This document shows, in pieces, positions 21,811 to 31,968 of a stretch of DNA of 64,000 bases. The notes under the pieces were generated by a model. That model ran no database searches and was not told the DNA's origin. It saw nothing but the letters and a program-made list of their open reading frames with translations. The position numbers and the translations under genes are program-made. Origin of the DNA: Cheiracanthium punctorium (Eukaryota; Arthropoda; Arachnida; Araneae; Cheiracanthiidae). Each line of letters opens with the position of its first letter. Position 1 is the first letter of the stretch. The stretch is taken from the NCBI GenBank assembly GCA_038373885.1, contig JAWZYV010010290.1, positions 310,001 through 374,000 of the forward strand, written 5' to 3'.

Positions 21811-22288
21811 ACGGATGCCCCATAAGTCCGTATAAACTTTAAAAATTCATTAAAAAAGAACAAATAATGATAGAAAATTGTGGTTTGGACAAATAGGTTT
21901 AGAATGTGATCGGATTTTTTAATGACAAGAAAGTTTGTAGTTCCAAATGCTGCCGATAGGTGGCGCTGGCATGCACAATAGGAGGCAACTTTCCAATAAA
22001 ATAAAATCTGAAATCTCTCTTATCCTTTCCATGCAAACTACAATTTTGCATCATGAATTGTTCTTTTTTAATGAATTTTTGAAGTTTTTGCGAGCTTTTG
22101 ACGCATCTTGAGTGTATCAAAATTTAAAAATTCATTAAAAAAAGAACAGATAACGATACGAAATTGCGGTTTGCATGGATAAGATTAAAAAGATTTGAGA
22201 TTTTTTTTTTCAAACCGCTATTTTCAATCATTATTTATTCTTTTTTAATGAATTTTTAAAGTTTATACGGACTTATGGGGCACCCAGT
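21811..22288. mobile_element. ~478-bp MITE with ~58-bp TIRs
   Basis: ATGCCCCATAAGTCCGTATA (about 21814) through TTCATTAAAAAAGAACAAAT is repeated in inverted order at 22215-22283. The same internal segment also appears twice in the middle (near 22058-22085 and 22123-22150), so the element may be two copies fused head to tail. The left flank is a TA-rich stretch shared with the Helitron end. The superfamily is probably Tc1/mariner-like, judging by TA context only. Confidence 0.78.
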
Positions 22289-22454
22289 ATATACGTATAT
22301 GTGTGTGTGTGTATAATAATAACTCATTCACCTATTGCAACAATTCCTTTGTTTAAAGCGACAGAAACTGTCCGTTTAATCCTTTCTTTGCCATAGTTCA
22401 CACAAGAGAAGGCGTAATTAGTTTTGAACCCATAGGTTTGGTTTCAAAAATGTA

Positions 22455-22700
22455 AACGCCTCACCACGGCACAGTGGTTATATCACTGAAAATGGTAGAC
22501 GGCCGAAGTTTGTTTGAAGGTCCCGGGTTCGGGTCCCATCGCGCGGTTGTCGATCTAACGATCTGGAGTTTTGGTAGGTTTTCTCCAGATGTAACGTGAA
22601 TACGCGTTAACCCCTTAGAAAGTCCTCCTGCCAAGGCATCCCTCATCTTAGGCAGATAACCCTCGCTCAGGTTTGCCTTAATCACACAATCACAAAAATA
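22455..22700 (+). repeat. Full-length tRNA-derived SINE (family A)
   Basis: The head has ACGGCACAGTGGTTATATCA (A-box region) and GTCCCGGGTTCGGGTCCC (B-box), and is followed by CGCGCGGTTGTCGATCTAAC, TCTCCAGATGTAACGTGAAT and a GGCAGATAACCC..TTGCCTTAAT tail. At about 245 bp it is one of the most complete copies in the window. It is transcribed by Pol III in principle (family knowledge) and has no protein. Confidence 0.82.
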
Positions 22701-23146
22701 TAAAAAGTGTTATTAAAAGTCAATAAAATTAATAATTATTTTATTTTATATATTTGTTTACCTCTGCTACTCCTTTTATTTCTTTACAAAAAGTGTAGTT
22801 GTAGAAAGGACGAATATATCTATATACGGAGAAAAGTAAATTAAAGTTAATAGTAATTACATTAATTTTAAATACAATAGGCAATATATAAAAATTGTGT
22901 GGAAAGGGCTATTTTTAATTAAAAAAAAAACTTATTTGACAAACAAGTAGCAAGGGCAAGAAACCTTGCTCCTGTCCTACTTCCCTTGTTCATGTCCGTA
23001 TCATTGACTGTATTCTCGTCTCTGTGAGGCAGCTGTGGAATGAGGAGGGAAAAGGACTTGTGGTTGGAACATGCATTCGGATTTGTGTCCTTGGACACGA
23101 GGAACCGCTTATAAATCCACGTCAAAGAAAGGACAAACACAAGGGA

Positions 23147-23262
23147 GGGGGGGGTGGCTAATGCCTTGGGGGAGGACTTCTGGGTATCTAGCGAGTATTC
23201 ACGTTACTTCTGGAGAAAACCGCCCAAAACTCGAGACCGCTAGACCGACGGCCCCGCGAAGG
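23147..23262 (-). repeat. SINE family A fragment, minus strand
   Basis: GGGGGAGGACTT.., GAGTATTCACGTTACTTCTGG, then GACCGACGGCCCCGCG, match the middle of the family A SINE in reverse orientation. Head and tail are missing. Confidence 0.6.
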
Positions 23263-23336
23263 ACTTGTGGTCAGAAGCGTAAAGTTTTCAAAATTATTGG
23301 GGGGGGGGCGGGCCCCACAACCACATATATTCACGT

Positions 23337-23510
23337 CAGTGGCGTAGCCAAGGGGGGGGGGTTAGGAGGGTCATAACCACCCCCCATGAGGAATTTTTTG
23401 CCATACAAAATTTATACATTCTTCACTCCCTTATCATACACCCGTATACATATATGTGAGTTGCAGAAGGCGTAACCCCCCCCCACCACCACCCCCCATG
23501 AAAAATTTCA
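23337..23510. mobile_element. G/C-run MITE, 47396 family, inverted copy
   Basis: It starts CAGTGGCGTAGCCAAGG, with a G-run, TTTTTTGCCATACAAAAT, ATACATATATGTGAGTTGCA, then C-runs. The reverse complement of 47396-47573 shows the same order of blocks, so these are two copies of one family in opposite orientation. CAGTGGCG-type ends are shared with the hAT-type MITEs at 24385, 30784 and 45555. Confidence 0.75.
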
Positions 23511-24384
23511 TTCAGAAAAAAAAAATCATTTTCGATGAGATAGTGCATTTTAGACACATCTGAACGTTTCTTCATTTCATACTTCACATTGCATAATCCG
23601 ATTTTAATTAACCAGAGCCTGGCGAGGGCAGCTTATAGTAACATTATGTGTTAAGTGGCGTCACAATGAATACTAAATCATGATTGAAATCAAAAGGAGA
23701 AAATTTTTAAAAGTACAAGTAAACGTTTTTTTTTAAACGTTTGTAAATGGCGTGAATACTTTTTTTTTTACGTTAGTATAAATTAGTTTTCTGTATTTAG
23801 TGGTAAATTATTGGGTGGGCTCAGCCACTATTCACAATTTATTGGGGGGGCTCGAGCCCCACGGGCCCATATAACTCTACGCCTATGCTTGTGGTACTGA
23901 TAGAGGGACATCGGGTCATGGACCTACCTGGTCTAGGTTTTGGACCAGGGGGGACATCAACAACAACAACAGCACAAGTTGTACATTAAAGCAATGTCAT
24001 TAGTTTTAGTTTGGGCTAATTAAAAAAAAATACTTATTTTACCTATGCAAAATGCATAATAAAAAAATGTTACCCTTTAGGATTTTTTTATGTTTTTTTT
24101 GGGGGGGGGTTTGGGTACAGCACTGTTTGAATATGTGATGTAAAATATTACCTGAATCAAAATTTATTTAAATATGGCTCGAATATAATAATAAAATAAT
24201 TATTAAATATAAAATGTATCTCTTTTTGTACCTCTTTTGGGCCCATGTCCATTCCCAGATTTGTATTTGTCATCATGGACTCCCAGATTGCCCCTCCCGC
24301 AAGCCGTCGGTATAGTGAATACTGAATAGTGTTCTGAACTTTTTACTTTTTGCATTATTTGTGCAGGAAAGCCCAAGATGAGCC
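23511..24384. other. Non-coding with G-run fragments
   Basis: There is no gene. GGGTGGGCTCAGCCACTATT and GGGGGGGCTCGAGCCCCAC at about 23813-23865, ending near CTCTACGCCTATG, look like another decayed G/C-run MITE. The rest is AT-rich with a G-run near 24100. Confidence 0.45.
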
Positions 24385-25053
24385 CAGTGGCGTAGCGTAG
24401 GTTTCTACGCATACAAATATGATATTATCATAAAGATAAAAATAGATTTAAAGCTGAAATATCTTATAGTGAAAATAGTTTTCATAAACAAATTTCAAAT
24501 TGAACAAAACTGCAGAATTACATAAAATGAAAATGTTATTTACAGACGGGGGAGGGGGGGGGGTAAGGGTACTGGTGACGCCCTTGCAAACGTAAAAAAG
24601 ACGACCCTTTTGCTTTCTCCCAAAGAAAACCCTTTTGGAATTGCGCCCCTTCGAAGACGGCGCCCCGATGCGATGCTACCATACCACGCCAACGCCCCTA
24701 CAGACGAAAACGAAACGAAACCATATCTTTTTGCATATCCAGGTAGGATATAAAAAGCGAAGACATCTAACAGGCAAAGGTAATTTTATACAGGAAACGC
24801 ATCTGCAAGGTAAAATGATGAAGGGCAGGGGGGAAACAAACATTGATATACGTTTTAAAAGCTGAAGGAAGGAAAAACATGATAATATAAACGAAAAGTG
24901 AAATAGTTATTTCAAAAATTGCTTGAATTACTTTCTGACTGATATTGAATATATATATATAAAATGCCATCTCTTTAAAATAAGTTAACGACAGGGATTT
25001 TGCCGCCCGGGGCAGACGCCCCCTCTGCCCCCCCCCTATACGCTACGCCACTG
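24385..25053. mobile_element. 669-bp hAT-type MITE
   Basis: The ends are CAGTGGCGTAGCG and CGCTACGCCACTG, a perfect 13-bp inverted pair. Flanks GATGAGCC (24377-24384) and GATGAACT (25054-25061) agree at six of eight positions, as expected for an aged 8-bp target duplication. CAG..CTG ends and 8-bp duplications are hAT features. There is no transposase. Confidence 0.75.
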
Positions 25054-25777
25054 GATGAACTTCTCCCCCTCCCACCAACATATTCAACAGTACTTCTGTC
25101 TGCAACATCTCAGGACCTCAGTCGGACGCCCATGAATGGGAAAGAAACTGAAAATGAAAAACTGTCATCCACATCATCACCATAGTATGGTATGGACACT
25201 TCAGTAAATTTCATTTTATGGATAGCACTGAAAGACAGGTTTGGGGAAACTCGGAGCAGGTTTTTGCCCAAGGGATGAGGGGGGAAAAGAAAGCAGAATA
25301 CAGTACTGCTTGACAAAGCAGTACTGTATTCTAGCAGAATACAAATACTGTATACTGCTATTCCTTTTAGCAGGGAAAGTCCTTTCCTAGGTGTCTGCAA
25401 TATAAACTTAAACATTTTTTTTTTTTTTCTAAATTCAACTTCAGTCGTCTCGGTGCCCCCTTTACCTTGGCGCCTTTGTGCGATGTGCACAACCTGCACA
25501 CCCACTAGCGACGGGCCTGGCTATATCATTATAAATGCTATTTACAAATTTACACAGGTTACGCTTCGCCAACGATTTTATTTTTTTGTCTGATCAATGC
25601 CCTAGATTAATGAGGGGAGTGGTGTGATGACTGGTACCTATGACCTACAGAAATATTTTTTAGCTTTTAGTACATTATCTATATCATTATTATCTTTATT
25701 TTCAATAAAACCGTTTAACTTAATATTTTTTTTTTTACTTAATTTATTATACTTTTAAAAGCCTGATGTCGCAAGTC
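25054..25777. other. Non-coding
   Basis: No gene is supported in this stretch apart from the hairpin at 25295. The 131-codon minus-strand frame (25110-25505) has low-complexity composition and no recognisable domain. Confidence 0.4.
25295..25332. repeat. Perfect 17-bp-stem hairpin
   Basis: AGAATACAGTACTGCTT, loop GACA, then the exact complement, ending at 25332. A third, partial copy of AGCAGAATACA follows at 25333. No U-run follows, so this is not a terminator-like signal. Possibly the end of a small foldback repeat. Confidence 0.85.
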
Positions 25778-27434
25778 TCAATATTTTTTTGTTGCCCAGT
25801 CATAGAGCTGGCGAGGTATCATTATCTGTGATCTGTATGGCTCTTGCAAACTAGCACGAGCTGCTAGTCTCTTGACAGTCCTTGCCAAAACATCACAAGG
25901 ACTTTTGCCACGTGAGGTAGCGTAAAAATGCCACTCTGCTGGTACACCAAAATCTGTTTCGTGATGGCAAAAATGTATGAAATTTTGTATAGTGTGCAGC
26001 TGCACTATCTGAAAAATAAAAGATGTCTTTAGGTTTACCTGAAATTTTTTTTTTAAGCAGATAAGTAAGTGTTTTAGGAAGAGATGAACTGTGCAGGGAT
26101 TCTGAGATCATAATATAGCTGATGTGTTGAATATTTTCGATACCTTTATAATAAATTGCGAAAGGATATATTGTGGCTTGTGCATTATTCCAGTGGCATT
26201 CCTTATGCATTATTCCTTGTGCAGCATCTTGAAGCACAAAGGAATAATTTTCAGCAAAGTCGCATATTACTAAAAATTCACCTTCTTGTAATTTTGATTT
26301 AATTTCATTCTGGAAAATTGCTTGTTCCTTAGCTATAAAAGAATGCTTAAAAGGAATTTTTAGTTTCTGCATGAAAGAGTTCACAAAATCATCTGTTGAT
26401 TTAGTTATCATCATTACTGTAGCGCGATCTGTGGATACCTACTGGTTAAATGTAATTTTTTCTATACCTTTAGAATGAAACAGCTCAGAAAAATCTGACT
26501 GAAGTTTCTCTGATCCTGGACAGAAAATGCAATCACCAAAGAAACAAGCCGGTAAAGGTGGATTACAAATAATATTTTCTGTGCCTTCATTGTATGATTT
26601 AATCTTCATATAACTACCTATGCTCTTACATCCAGCAAGCATTAGCTTTACATTTTGATGGGTTGTACACGCACAGACTGTATGAGTACCACTTGCACCA
26701 GCAAGAACTGTGTTTTTGGGGTCTTCACAAAATTTTGAAAAACCAATTTTCAGATCTGGGTTTTTATCTTGTTAAGAAAATATAAGTTTCTTTCAAGTTA
26801 CTTAAGATCTAGATTTATCTTTTCTGCAGGTGTGTACGTTATCCTTGAATAACCACAGAAACAAAATCTTTTTTGCCTAGCATGCAACGCCTAATTTCAT
26901 CAGACATATAAAACTCTTTTAATTTAAAATGCTTTCATGCAAGATTCTTCCTGGTTTTGGATTTGGGGTTGCTAAAATTTCCCTCTCTTTCACTAATTGT
27001 TTTGCTCTACGTACTATGTAGTTTGAAGCACCAAATTCTATCTGAATATTTCTAATACTCCAGCTTTTCGGAAGAACTGTCAATATTTGAATTTCTAGAC
27101 TTCTATCATTCGTTGATTTGAATTTCTCTTTTAACTTATTTCTCTTTTAACTTAATATCATTTCACTCTCTGGATCTTCTGGTATTTTATCTGTGCTCTC
27201 AGAACCAATATTTTTTTTTTCTAATGCAGAGGCAATTTTAATTTTTTTTTTCGGATAACTTTTTTCTTTTATACTGTTCTTCGTTAAGGGACTTTCCCCT
27301 AAACATTGGAGACTATCATTTAGCAAACTTAATGCAGTATCAGGAGCACAAGGGTCATCTTCTTGAAATTCTTCAGACTGTATTGCAGAAGTTTCTGCTT
27401 CTTTTTCAGTTTTTTCTTCTGTAATGTCAGGCAT
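25778..27434 (-). pseudogene. Broken copy of an unnamed DFAENY-type conserved gene
   Basis: Five pieces in the right order on the minus strand rebuild one protein. (1) 27434-27147: acidic N-terminus with SLLNDSLQCLGESP. (2) About 27145-26940: LEIQILTVLPKSWSIRNIQI, then RRAKQLVKEREILATPNPKP. (3) About 26930-26650: EIRRCMLGKKDFVSVV, LKIGFSKFCEDPK, AGASGTHTVCACTTHQNVKL. (4) 26642-26439: CNPPLPACFFGDCIFCPGSE. (5) 26414-25893 then 25778-26005: GEFLVICDFAENYSFVLQD, HWNNAQATIYPF, DIFYFSDSAAAHY, EWHFYATSRGKSPCD, VKRLAARASL. I recall the same motifs in many invertebrate predicted proteins labelled uncharacterised, so the family is real, but I cannot name it. Conserved Asp residues in DFAENY and FSD, and Glu in EWHF, could be a DDE-type catalytic set, which would make it a transposase; that is hypothesis. 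At least four frameshifts or stops show this copy is dead. Confidence 0.75.
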
Positions 27435-28235
27435 TTTATTGAGTTTTGTGTGACAATATGTTCATATTTTGAAGTTTGTAGAAATTGTAGGAATTTTTTC
27501 TACCATCCAATTTTGAACAGCGCGTAAGTTTGTTTTTATTCCTTTGTCTTTTTCCTGTTTCCTTTTAAATTAAAAGGATTGCAGGAACATATTGCACTTG
27601 AAAAATTATACATTCTCACTTAAGTCAATTTCATTTACATACAGCAATAATTGCACATGTATTAACAACTAGTCATAATAACAATTAGAACATAAAAGAA
27701 CCGATCACTCACATTCAAATGTGTGCTATAAGCTAACTCATTTCTCAGAACAACTGCATACTTTTGATGACATCAATGTCAGTCAATGAGATCGCCCGGA
27801 GATCTCATTGGTTGGCAATTTAGCATTTTTAATGCTAGATTTAGCATTGTTTATTGTGATAGAGTATAAAAAATTTTAAATCTAGCATTTAGAAGGAAAA
27901 TTAGCATTAAAACAAATATGTTAGCATTTTATATTGTATACAAGTTTTTAATACACAATTTCATTTAAAGAGACAACAATAATAATAATAAAATGAAAAT
28001 TTATGTACTCATAAATGGTTAAAGATGTAAATTTGGGCACAGTTTTTATAATTAGAATTGTTCTTAGATTGTTTTGATAAGTGAAGGGGAAAATAGAAAC
28101 AATAGTACGTGGTAATACTCTTCAGACATCTATCGTTGTTGTTTCTTTAAAAATTCATAACTTAAAAAGTTTTGCTGGTGACAGCTTGAAAACCTGCAAT
28201 CTTATAAATAAATAATAGGTGATTAAAATATTAAA
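27435..28235. other. Upstream flank of the DFAENY gene, AT-rich
   Basis: No gene. A perfect 10-bp-stem hairpin lies at 27784-27810 (CAATGAGATC, 7-nt loop, complement). The TTAGCATT/AATGCTA string recurs at least six times in 27820-27925. The hairpin may mark the end of the element that carried the gene to its left. Confidence 0.4.
27784..27810. repeat. 10-bp-stem perfect hairpin
   Basis: CAATGAGATC, loop GCCCGGA, GATCTCATTG. It lies about 350 bp upstream of the start codon of the DFAENY-type pseudogene. Confidence 0.8.
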
Positions 28236-28605
28236 ATAATCAAGACAAACGAAAGGGACATGTTTTAATATATTCAAGGTCAAGCGACATAGATATGCAT
28301 ATTCCAGTTTTGGTATCATGTTTACATATCCCTGGAAAGCTCACACCAAGAACTTTAAAATGAGTCCTTATTTGTTTCAGTATCACAATTAGAACAGAAA
28401 TTATAGGCTGTTTTATGAGGTAAAGTATTTAATTTTTTTCTCTTTTTTAAAGTTTAAAAATGTGTAACTTTTGAAAAAAAAAAAAAGAGGTAGAAATCTA
28501 AAATTTGATATTTGGCTACAGGTCATTGTGTACAACAACTGTGCCAAGTTTTAAAAAAATCGGAGGGGTCGGGTTGTGAGCTGTGTTTATTTGACATGGT
28601 ATGAC
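28236..28605. repeat. ~370-bp dispersed repeat, copy 2 (inverted)
   Basis: The reverse complement matches 11489-11886 block by block: AACGAAAGGGACATG at its left edge, GGAAAGCTCACACCAAGA, AAATTTGATATTTGGCTACA, AACTGTGCCAAGTTTTAAAA and TTTGACATGGTATGAC at its right edge. Confidence 0.8.
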
Positions 28606-28690
28606 ACCTTTGATAAACATTAAAAAAAAAAAAAAAAAAGCAATGCATGCAGCAAAATGCATTTCCGCAACAAAAGGGATAAGGGATGCA

Positions 28691-28815
28691 AACGGGTCAC
28701 GTGAGCCGGGCGCCGAGCTAAGGGGGGCACCAAAATCAGTTATGGTTCCGTCCGTGAAAGGGGCTACCCTGTTTGAGGTTTGCCCCGAGTGACGTAAACG
28801 TAAACTCTAGTGGTA
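28691..28815. repeat. GC-rich repeat related to 34815-34930
   Basis: GCCGGGCGCCGAGCTAAGG, GGGGCACCAAAATCAG, then GAGGTTTGCCCCGAGTGACG correspond in order to CCCTGGGTGCCGTGCTCTGG, GGCGCCAAAATTCAGG and GTCTGCCTCGGGTTACG at 34850-34905. Both lie next to CACTAGTGG/CACTTGCGG-like ends. A decayed MITE or SINE is likely. Confidence 0.5.
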
Positions 28816-28859
28816 CTGGTAAAATGATTCTATTTATTGTTTTTCTTTTCTATTAAGGG

Positions 28860-28909
28860 TCATGAGGCAATTTTTGTTTCATGTCGAAGAAACAAAAATT
28901 GCCTCATGA
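28860..28909. repeat. Perfect 20-bp-stem hairpin
   Basis: TCATGAGGCAATTTTTGTTT, a 10-nt loop (CATGTCGAAG), then the exact complement. It is the longest perfect short inverted repeat seen in the window. The perfect pairing suggests a recent origin. Confidence 0.9.
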
Positions 28910-29360
28910 TCCTGGTACACAAGTTAAAATAAACTAATCACACCAGGGACTCAAAAAAAAAAAAAAAAAAGGCATTATTTTTTATGAGCTGTACTATACA
29001 ATGAAGTAAATGAAAAAATGTGCCTTTCATGAAGCTTAGAGAAAAAAAAATTCTGAAACATTAAATTGCACAGTAAAATGTTTTGAAGAGAGACACCTTC
29101 TGCAATTTTTTTTTTTTTTTTTTTTAAGAATTTTTTCTAAAAGTTTCATAACTGATGCTGGTTTGTTTATTTCAGAATATAGTACAGCATATAAAAAGAA
29201 ATTCTAAAATTTCAAAGTGGTTGACATAGTCAGTTTTTTTTTTTTTTTGTATGTGTATTTATAAACCAAAACAACATGGGGTTTTTTTTCGGAAAAACAC
29301 TCCACTTTTAACCAACAACAACCGGAATTCAACATAGTATGTTTCAAGAACTTACATGTG

Positions 29361-29569
29361 TTGTATTAAGGCAATCGTGCAGGAGGGGTACCTGCCTGGA
29401 TCGGAGGACTTTCTAAGTTGTTCTAACGCGTATTTACGTTATATGTGGAATAAACAGACCAAAACTTCAGACCGTTAGATCGACAGCCGCGCGACGGGGC
29501 CCGAACTCTGAATCTTCATACTTTGGCCGTCTACCATTTGAGTGCCTTATCCACTCGGCCGTGGGAGCT
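29361..29569 (-). repeat. Near-complete SINE (family A), minus strand
   Basis: The minus strand gives CCCACGGCCGAGTGGATAAG (A-box region of a Ser/Leu-like tRNA), GAGTTCGGGCCCCGTC (B-box), CGCGCGGCTGTCGATCTAAC, TAACGTAAATACGCGTTAGA and a GATTGCCTTAATACAA end. Of all copies this keeps the best tRNA-like head. Confidence 0.8.
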
Positions 29570-30215
29570 TATACGTTCAGGTTTTATAAGACTATCTCTA
29601 GAAAGTCTAGTACGCCATGATTTTGAATCTACCGGCCATACAAACTAGCCACGATTTATCATGTTTCCTTTTCTCCCAATAAACTTATTTCAACAACATC
29701 AACCTAACAGGAACACTTGACAAAAAACTTGTGTTAAAATTTTAGAAAAAAAAATTAAAAAATAATAAAAACTTTGTGTAATAACACACACATATAAAGG
29801 TACTGATAGACAAAATTATCGTTTCGAGTGGTACGAAAGGTTTACCCTTCTTCAATCGCAAAAGAAGTTCCAACCTATAAGTTAACACCATATCAACCTA
29901 ACTTTAGGTTAAGTTTTTAGGCACGTAAAAAGCTATCTGTAAAAAATATATATATGAAAGATTTTTAAGAAAATAATTTGCCACTTGATTTCTCCCAGTG
30001 ACGTACTAAGGAAACTCCGGCAACTCTCGCAGTGTGGGTGGGATGGGGAAGATTGAAGAGAATCCCCCCCCCCCCACACACACACAGCCAGCATACATTC
30101 ATACATTGAAGAAATGTACCCGATAAATTTAAGCTTAAACTTGCCATTTACTTTTTTTTTAAATTATGAGGTTTTGCACAAATCATTATTTAAACTTTTT
30201 ATATCATATGTATTC

Positions 30216-30421
30216 TGTTAAGGCAAACCTACACAAGGTGTATCTGCCTAGAAAGAGGGTGCCTAGGTCGGTGGACTTTTTAAGGGGTTCTAATGGGCAT
30301 TTACATTACATCAAGAAAAAGCCTCCCAAAACTTCAGACCGTTAGATCGACAGCAGCGTGGTGGGCCAGAGCTCTGGACTTTCTCACTTCCATGTTGAAT
30401 GTCTTATCGACTTGGGGCCAC
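30216..30421 (-). repeat. SINE (family A), minus strand
   Basis: It has the same order of landmarks as 29361-29569: AAGGCAAACC start, CTGCCTAGAAAGAGGGTGCC, CTTCAGACCGTTAGATCGAC and a head ending near CTTATCGACTTGGGG. It is more diverged than its neighbour; the two lie 650 bp apart in the same orientation. Confidence 0.75.
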
Positions 30422-30637
30422 ATTTTATATCATAAGTACAAGGGAATATATTAAAATAAAACTTGAATAACTGTTTAGGACTCTCGGAAACATTTTGGGT
30501 TTCGGCAATGATTTCTCTCCACTAATAATGAAGTTTTTTAAATTCTAGTTTTAATGACTTATAACTAACTGCGATAAGATTTTTAAAAAGTTAAAAAGAA
30601 ATCGATTCCTGTAATTAGTAAGTCCTGGACAGTGGCG

Positions 30638-30783
30638 TAGCCATGATTTTATGGGGGGACTGTGTATCAAATTGTAAGCTTCAACTGTAAGCGAAATATC
30701 AAATTGTAAGCTAAGTAAAGGGTCAAATTTCGCAGGGGACGCAGCCCCCTCAATCCATCCCCCACCTTGGGATACGCGCCTGG
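30638..30783. repeat. G/C-run MITE half, interrupted by the 30784 element
   Basis: CAGTGGCGTAGCCATGATTT begins a G-run repeat whose C-run half ends GGGATACGCGCCTGG. The next element begins at 30784. The later ~80 bp (31041-31110), ending CCCTCCAGTTACGC, may be the displaced remainder of this or another such element. Confidence 0.5.
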
Positions 30784-31032
30784 CAGTGGCGGATCCAGAA
30801 ATTTTTTTTGGGAGGGGCTAAATTTTTTAAAAAGCTTATTTCACCCAATTAAAATGTACTATGAATCAAAATTTTAGTCTAAACCAATGTATTAGGCTTT
30901 TGGGAGGGGCTAAGTAATAAAATATGATCATTTTAGCTATTTAAAGCGTATAATAAAGCAGAATGTTACCCTTGAGCAATCTCTTTTGGGGGGGGCTGAA
31001 GCCCCCTAGCCCCTCCCCTGGATCCGCTACTG
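30784..31032. mobile_element. 249-bp hAT-type MITE, copy A, with exact 8-bp TSD
   Basis: The ends are CAGTGGCGGATCCAG and CTGGATCCGCTACTG. Flanks GCGCCTGG (30776-30783 and 31033-31040) are identical. The interior has the G-run, AAGCTTATTTCACCCAATTA, CTAAACCAATGTATTAGGCT and GGGGCTGAAGCCCCCTAGCC. A second copy in opposite orientation is at 45555-45805. An 8-bp duplication and CAG..CTG ends place it with hAT elements. It stops about 290 bp before the SLC6 start codon, so it lies in or near the promoter. Confidence 0.88.
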
Positions 31033-31109
31033 GCGCCTGGCCCTGGGCAAGTAATTGCCCCCTTTGCCCTATATTTGCGGCCCTACTTTCCCCCTCCAGT
31101 TACGCACAG

Positions 31110-31325
31110 AATGGTATAGCTCCGCTTTACCCGCTTTCTTCATCTTGACATTTACGGGAAGCCCCACTGCACGCGAAAAAACCACGCCGGTAGTTCCCGT
31201 CTCCTCCAAGAGATGGCAGTAGTATCGGTGATCATTTATTTTGAGCGTCTTCATCAATTTGATCTGATCCGAATCATTCCGCTTCGAGCTTTGGGAGTTA
31301 GAGAGTGCATGAAGTCAGGAGGATC
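31110..31325 (+). promoter_or_regulatory. Likely 5' UTR / promoter-proximal region of the SLC6 gene
   Basis: This stretch between the last repeat and the ATG is more balanced in base composition than its surroundings and contains no recognised repeat. An in-frame GTG lies at 31305, but no upstream in-frame ATG precedes 31326. No clear TATA box or initiator could be fixed, so the transcription start is not placed. An untranslated leader exon further upstream also remains possible. Confidence 0.4.
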
Positions 31326-31521
31326 ATGACGACCGACAACGCTGTAGCCATGAACCGGGTGCCCACCAACCCCCCGGGGTCGCCCTCCAAAGATGCCCCC
31401 AAGTTCAGGGAGCGCGAAAAATGGGGGAACAAAATCGAATTCGTTTTGTCGTGTATGGGTTTCTGTATCGGACTGGGCAATGTTTGGAGGTTTCCTTACC
31501 TGTGCTACAAGAACGGTGGGG
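31326..31521 (+). CDS. SLC6 Na+/Cl- dependent transporter, first coding exon
   Basis: The ATG at 31326 opens 65 codons plus one base. Residues 1-30 form a Pro/Ser-rich cytoplasmic N-terminus. [10 protein letters not shown] (30-39) leads into membrane helix 1 (about 38-58), which contains [13 protein letters not shown], the SLC6 signature that unwinds to bind substrate, Na+ and Cl-. N52 matches the conserved Na+-binding Asn. Gly49 occupies the site where monoamine transporters have Asp, so the substrate is probably an amino acid, GABA or a similar molecule. The exon ends KNGG plus one base, followed by GTAAGT at 31522: a phase-1 donor at the place where SLC6 genes read NGGG(A)F. A second in-frame ATG at 31350 is an alternative start. 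Family proteins have about 600 residues and 12 helices; the other exons were not recognised in this window. Cys47, where many relatives have Ala, is noted but not interpreted. GABA, glycine and taurine branches cannot be separated from this exon. Confidence 0.9.
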
Positions 31522-31931
31522 GTAAGTAGTTATTCAGTATTTTTATATTTTGGGGGTATATGCTTGTGTTGCATTTAATTATTCAGATTATTAATGCCCA
31601 GAAAGCTTTATTTTGGGTAGTACACAACAATTGGTAGATAAAATATATTAAAATAATTAGTGCTGATTATAATTGGCTATTAATGTTAATTAACAACATC
31701 ATTAGTGCTAATTAGATATAAATAAAACATTAAATTAATGCTACTATGAGCTAAACTTCCCGAGTGTCAGATTTGTTTTCGGGGGGGGGATGGGTTTACC
31801 CCCACCCCCTTGGACGCTCTTATGCATTAACGTGAGTGAAAACTTTAATTAGCGGTTTCAAAAACTTGTTCAACTTATTGCTTCATATAATCGTTGATTG
31901 AATGGATATTTTGTCGATTTCAAAAACGGAT

Positions 31932-31968
<37 letters not shown>

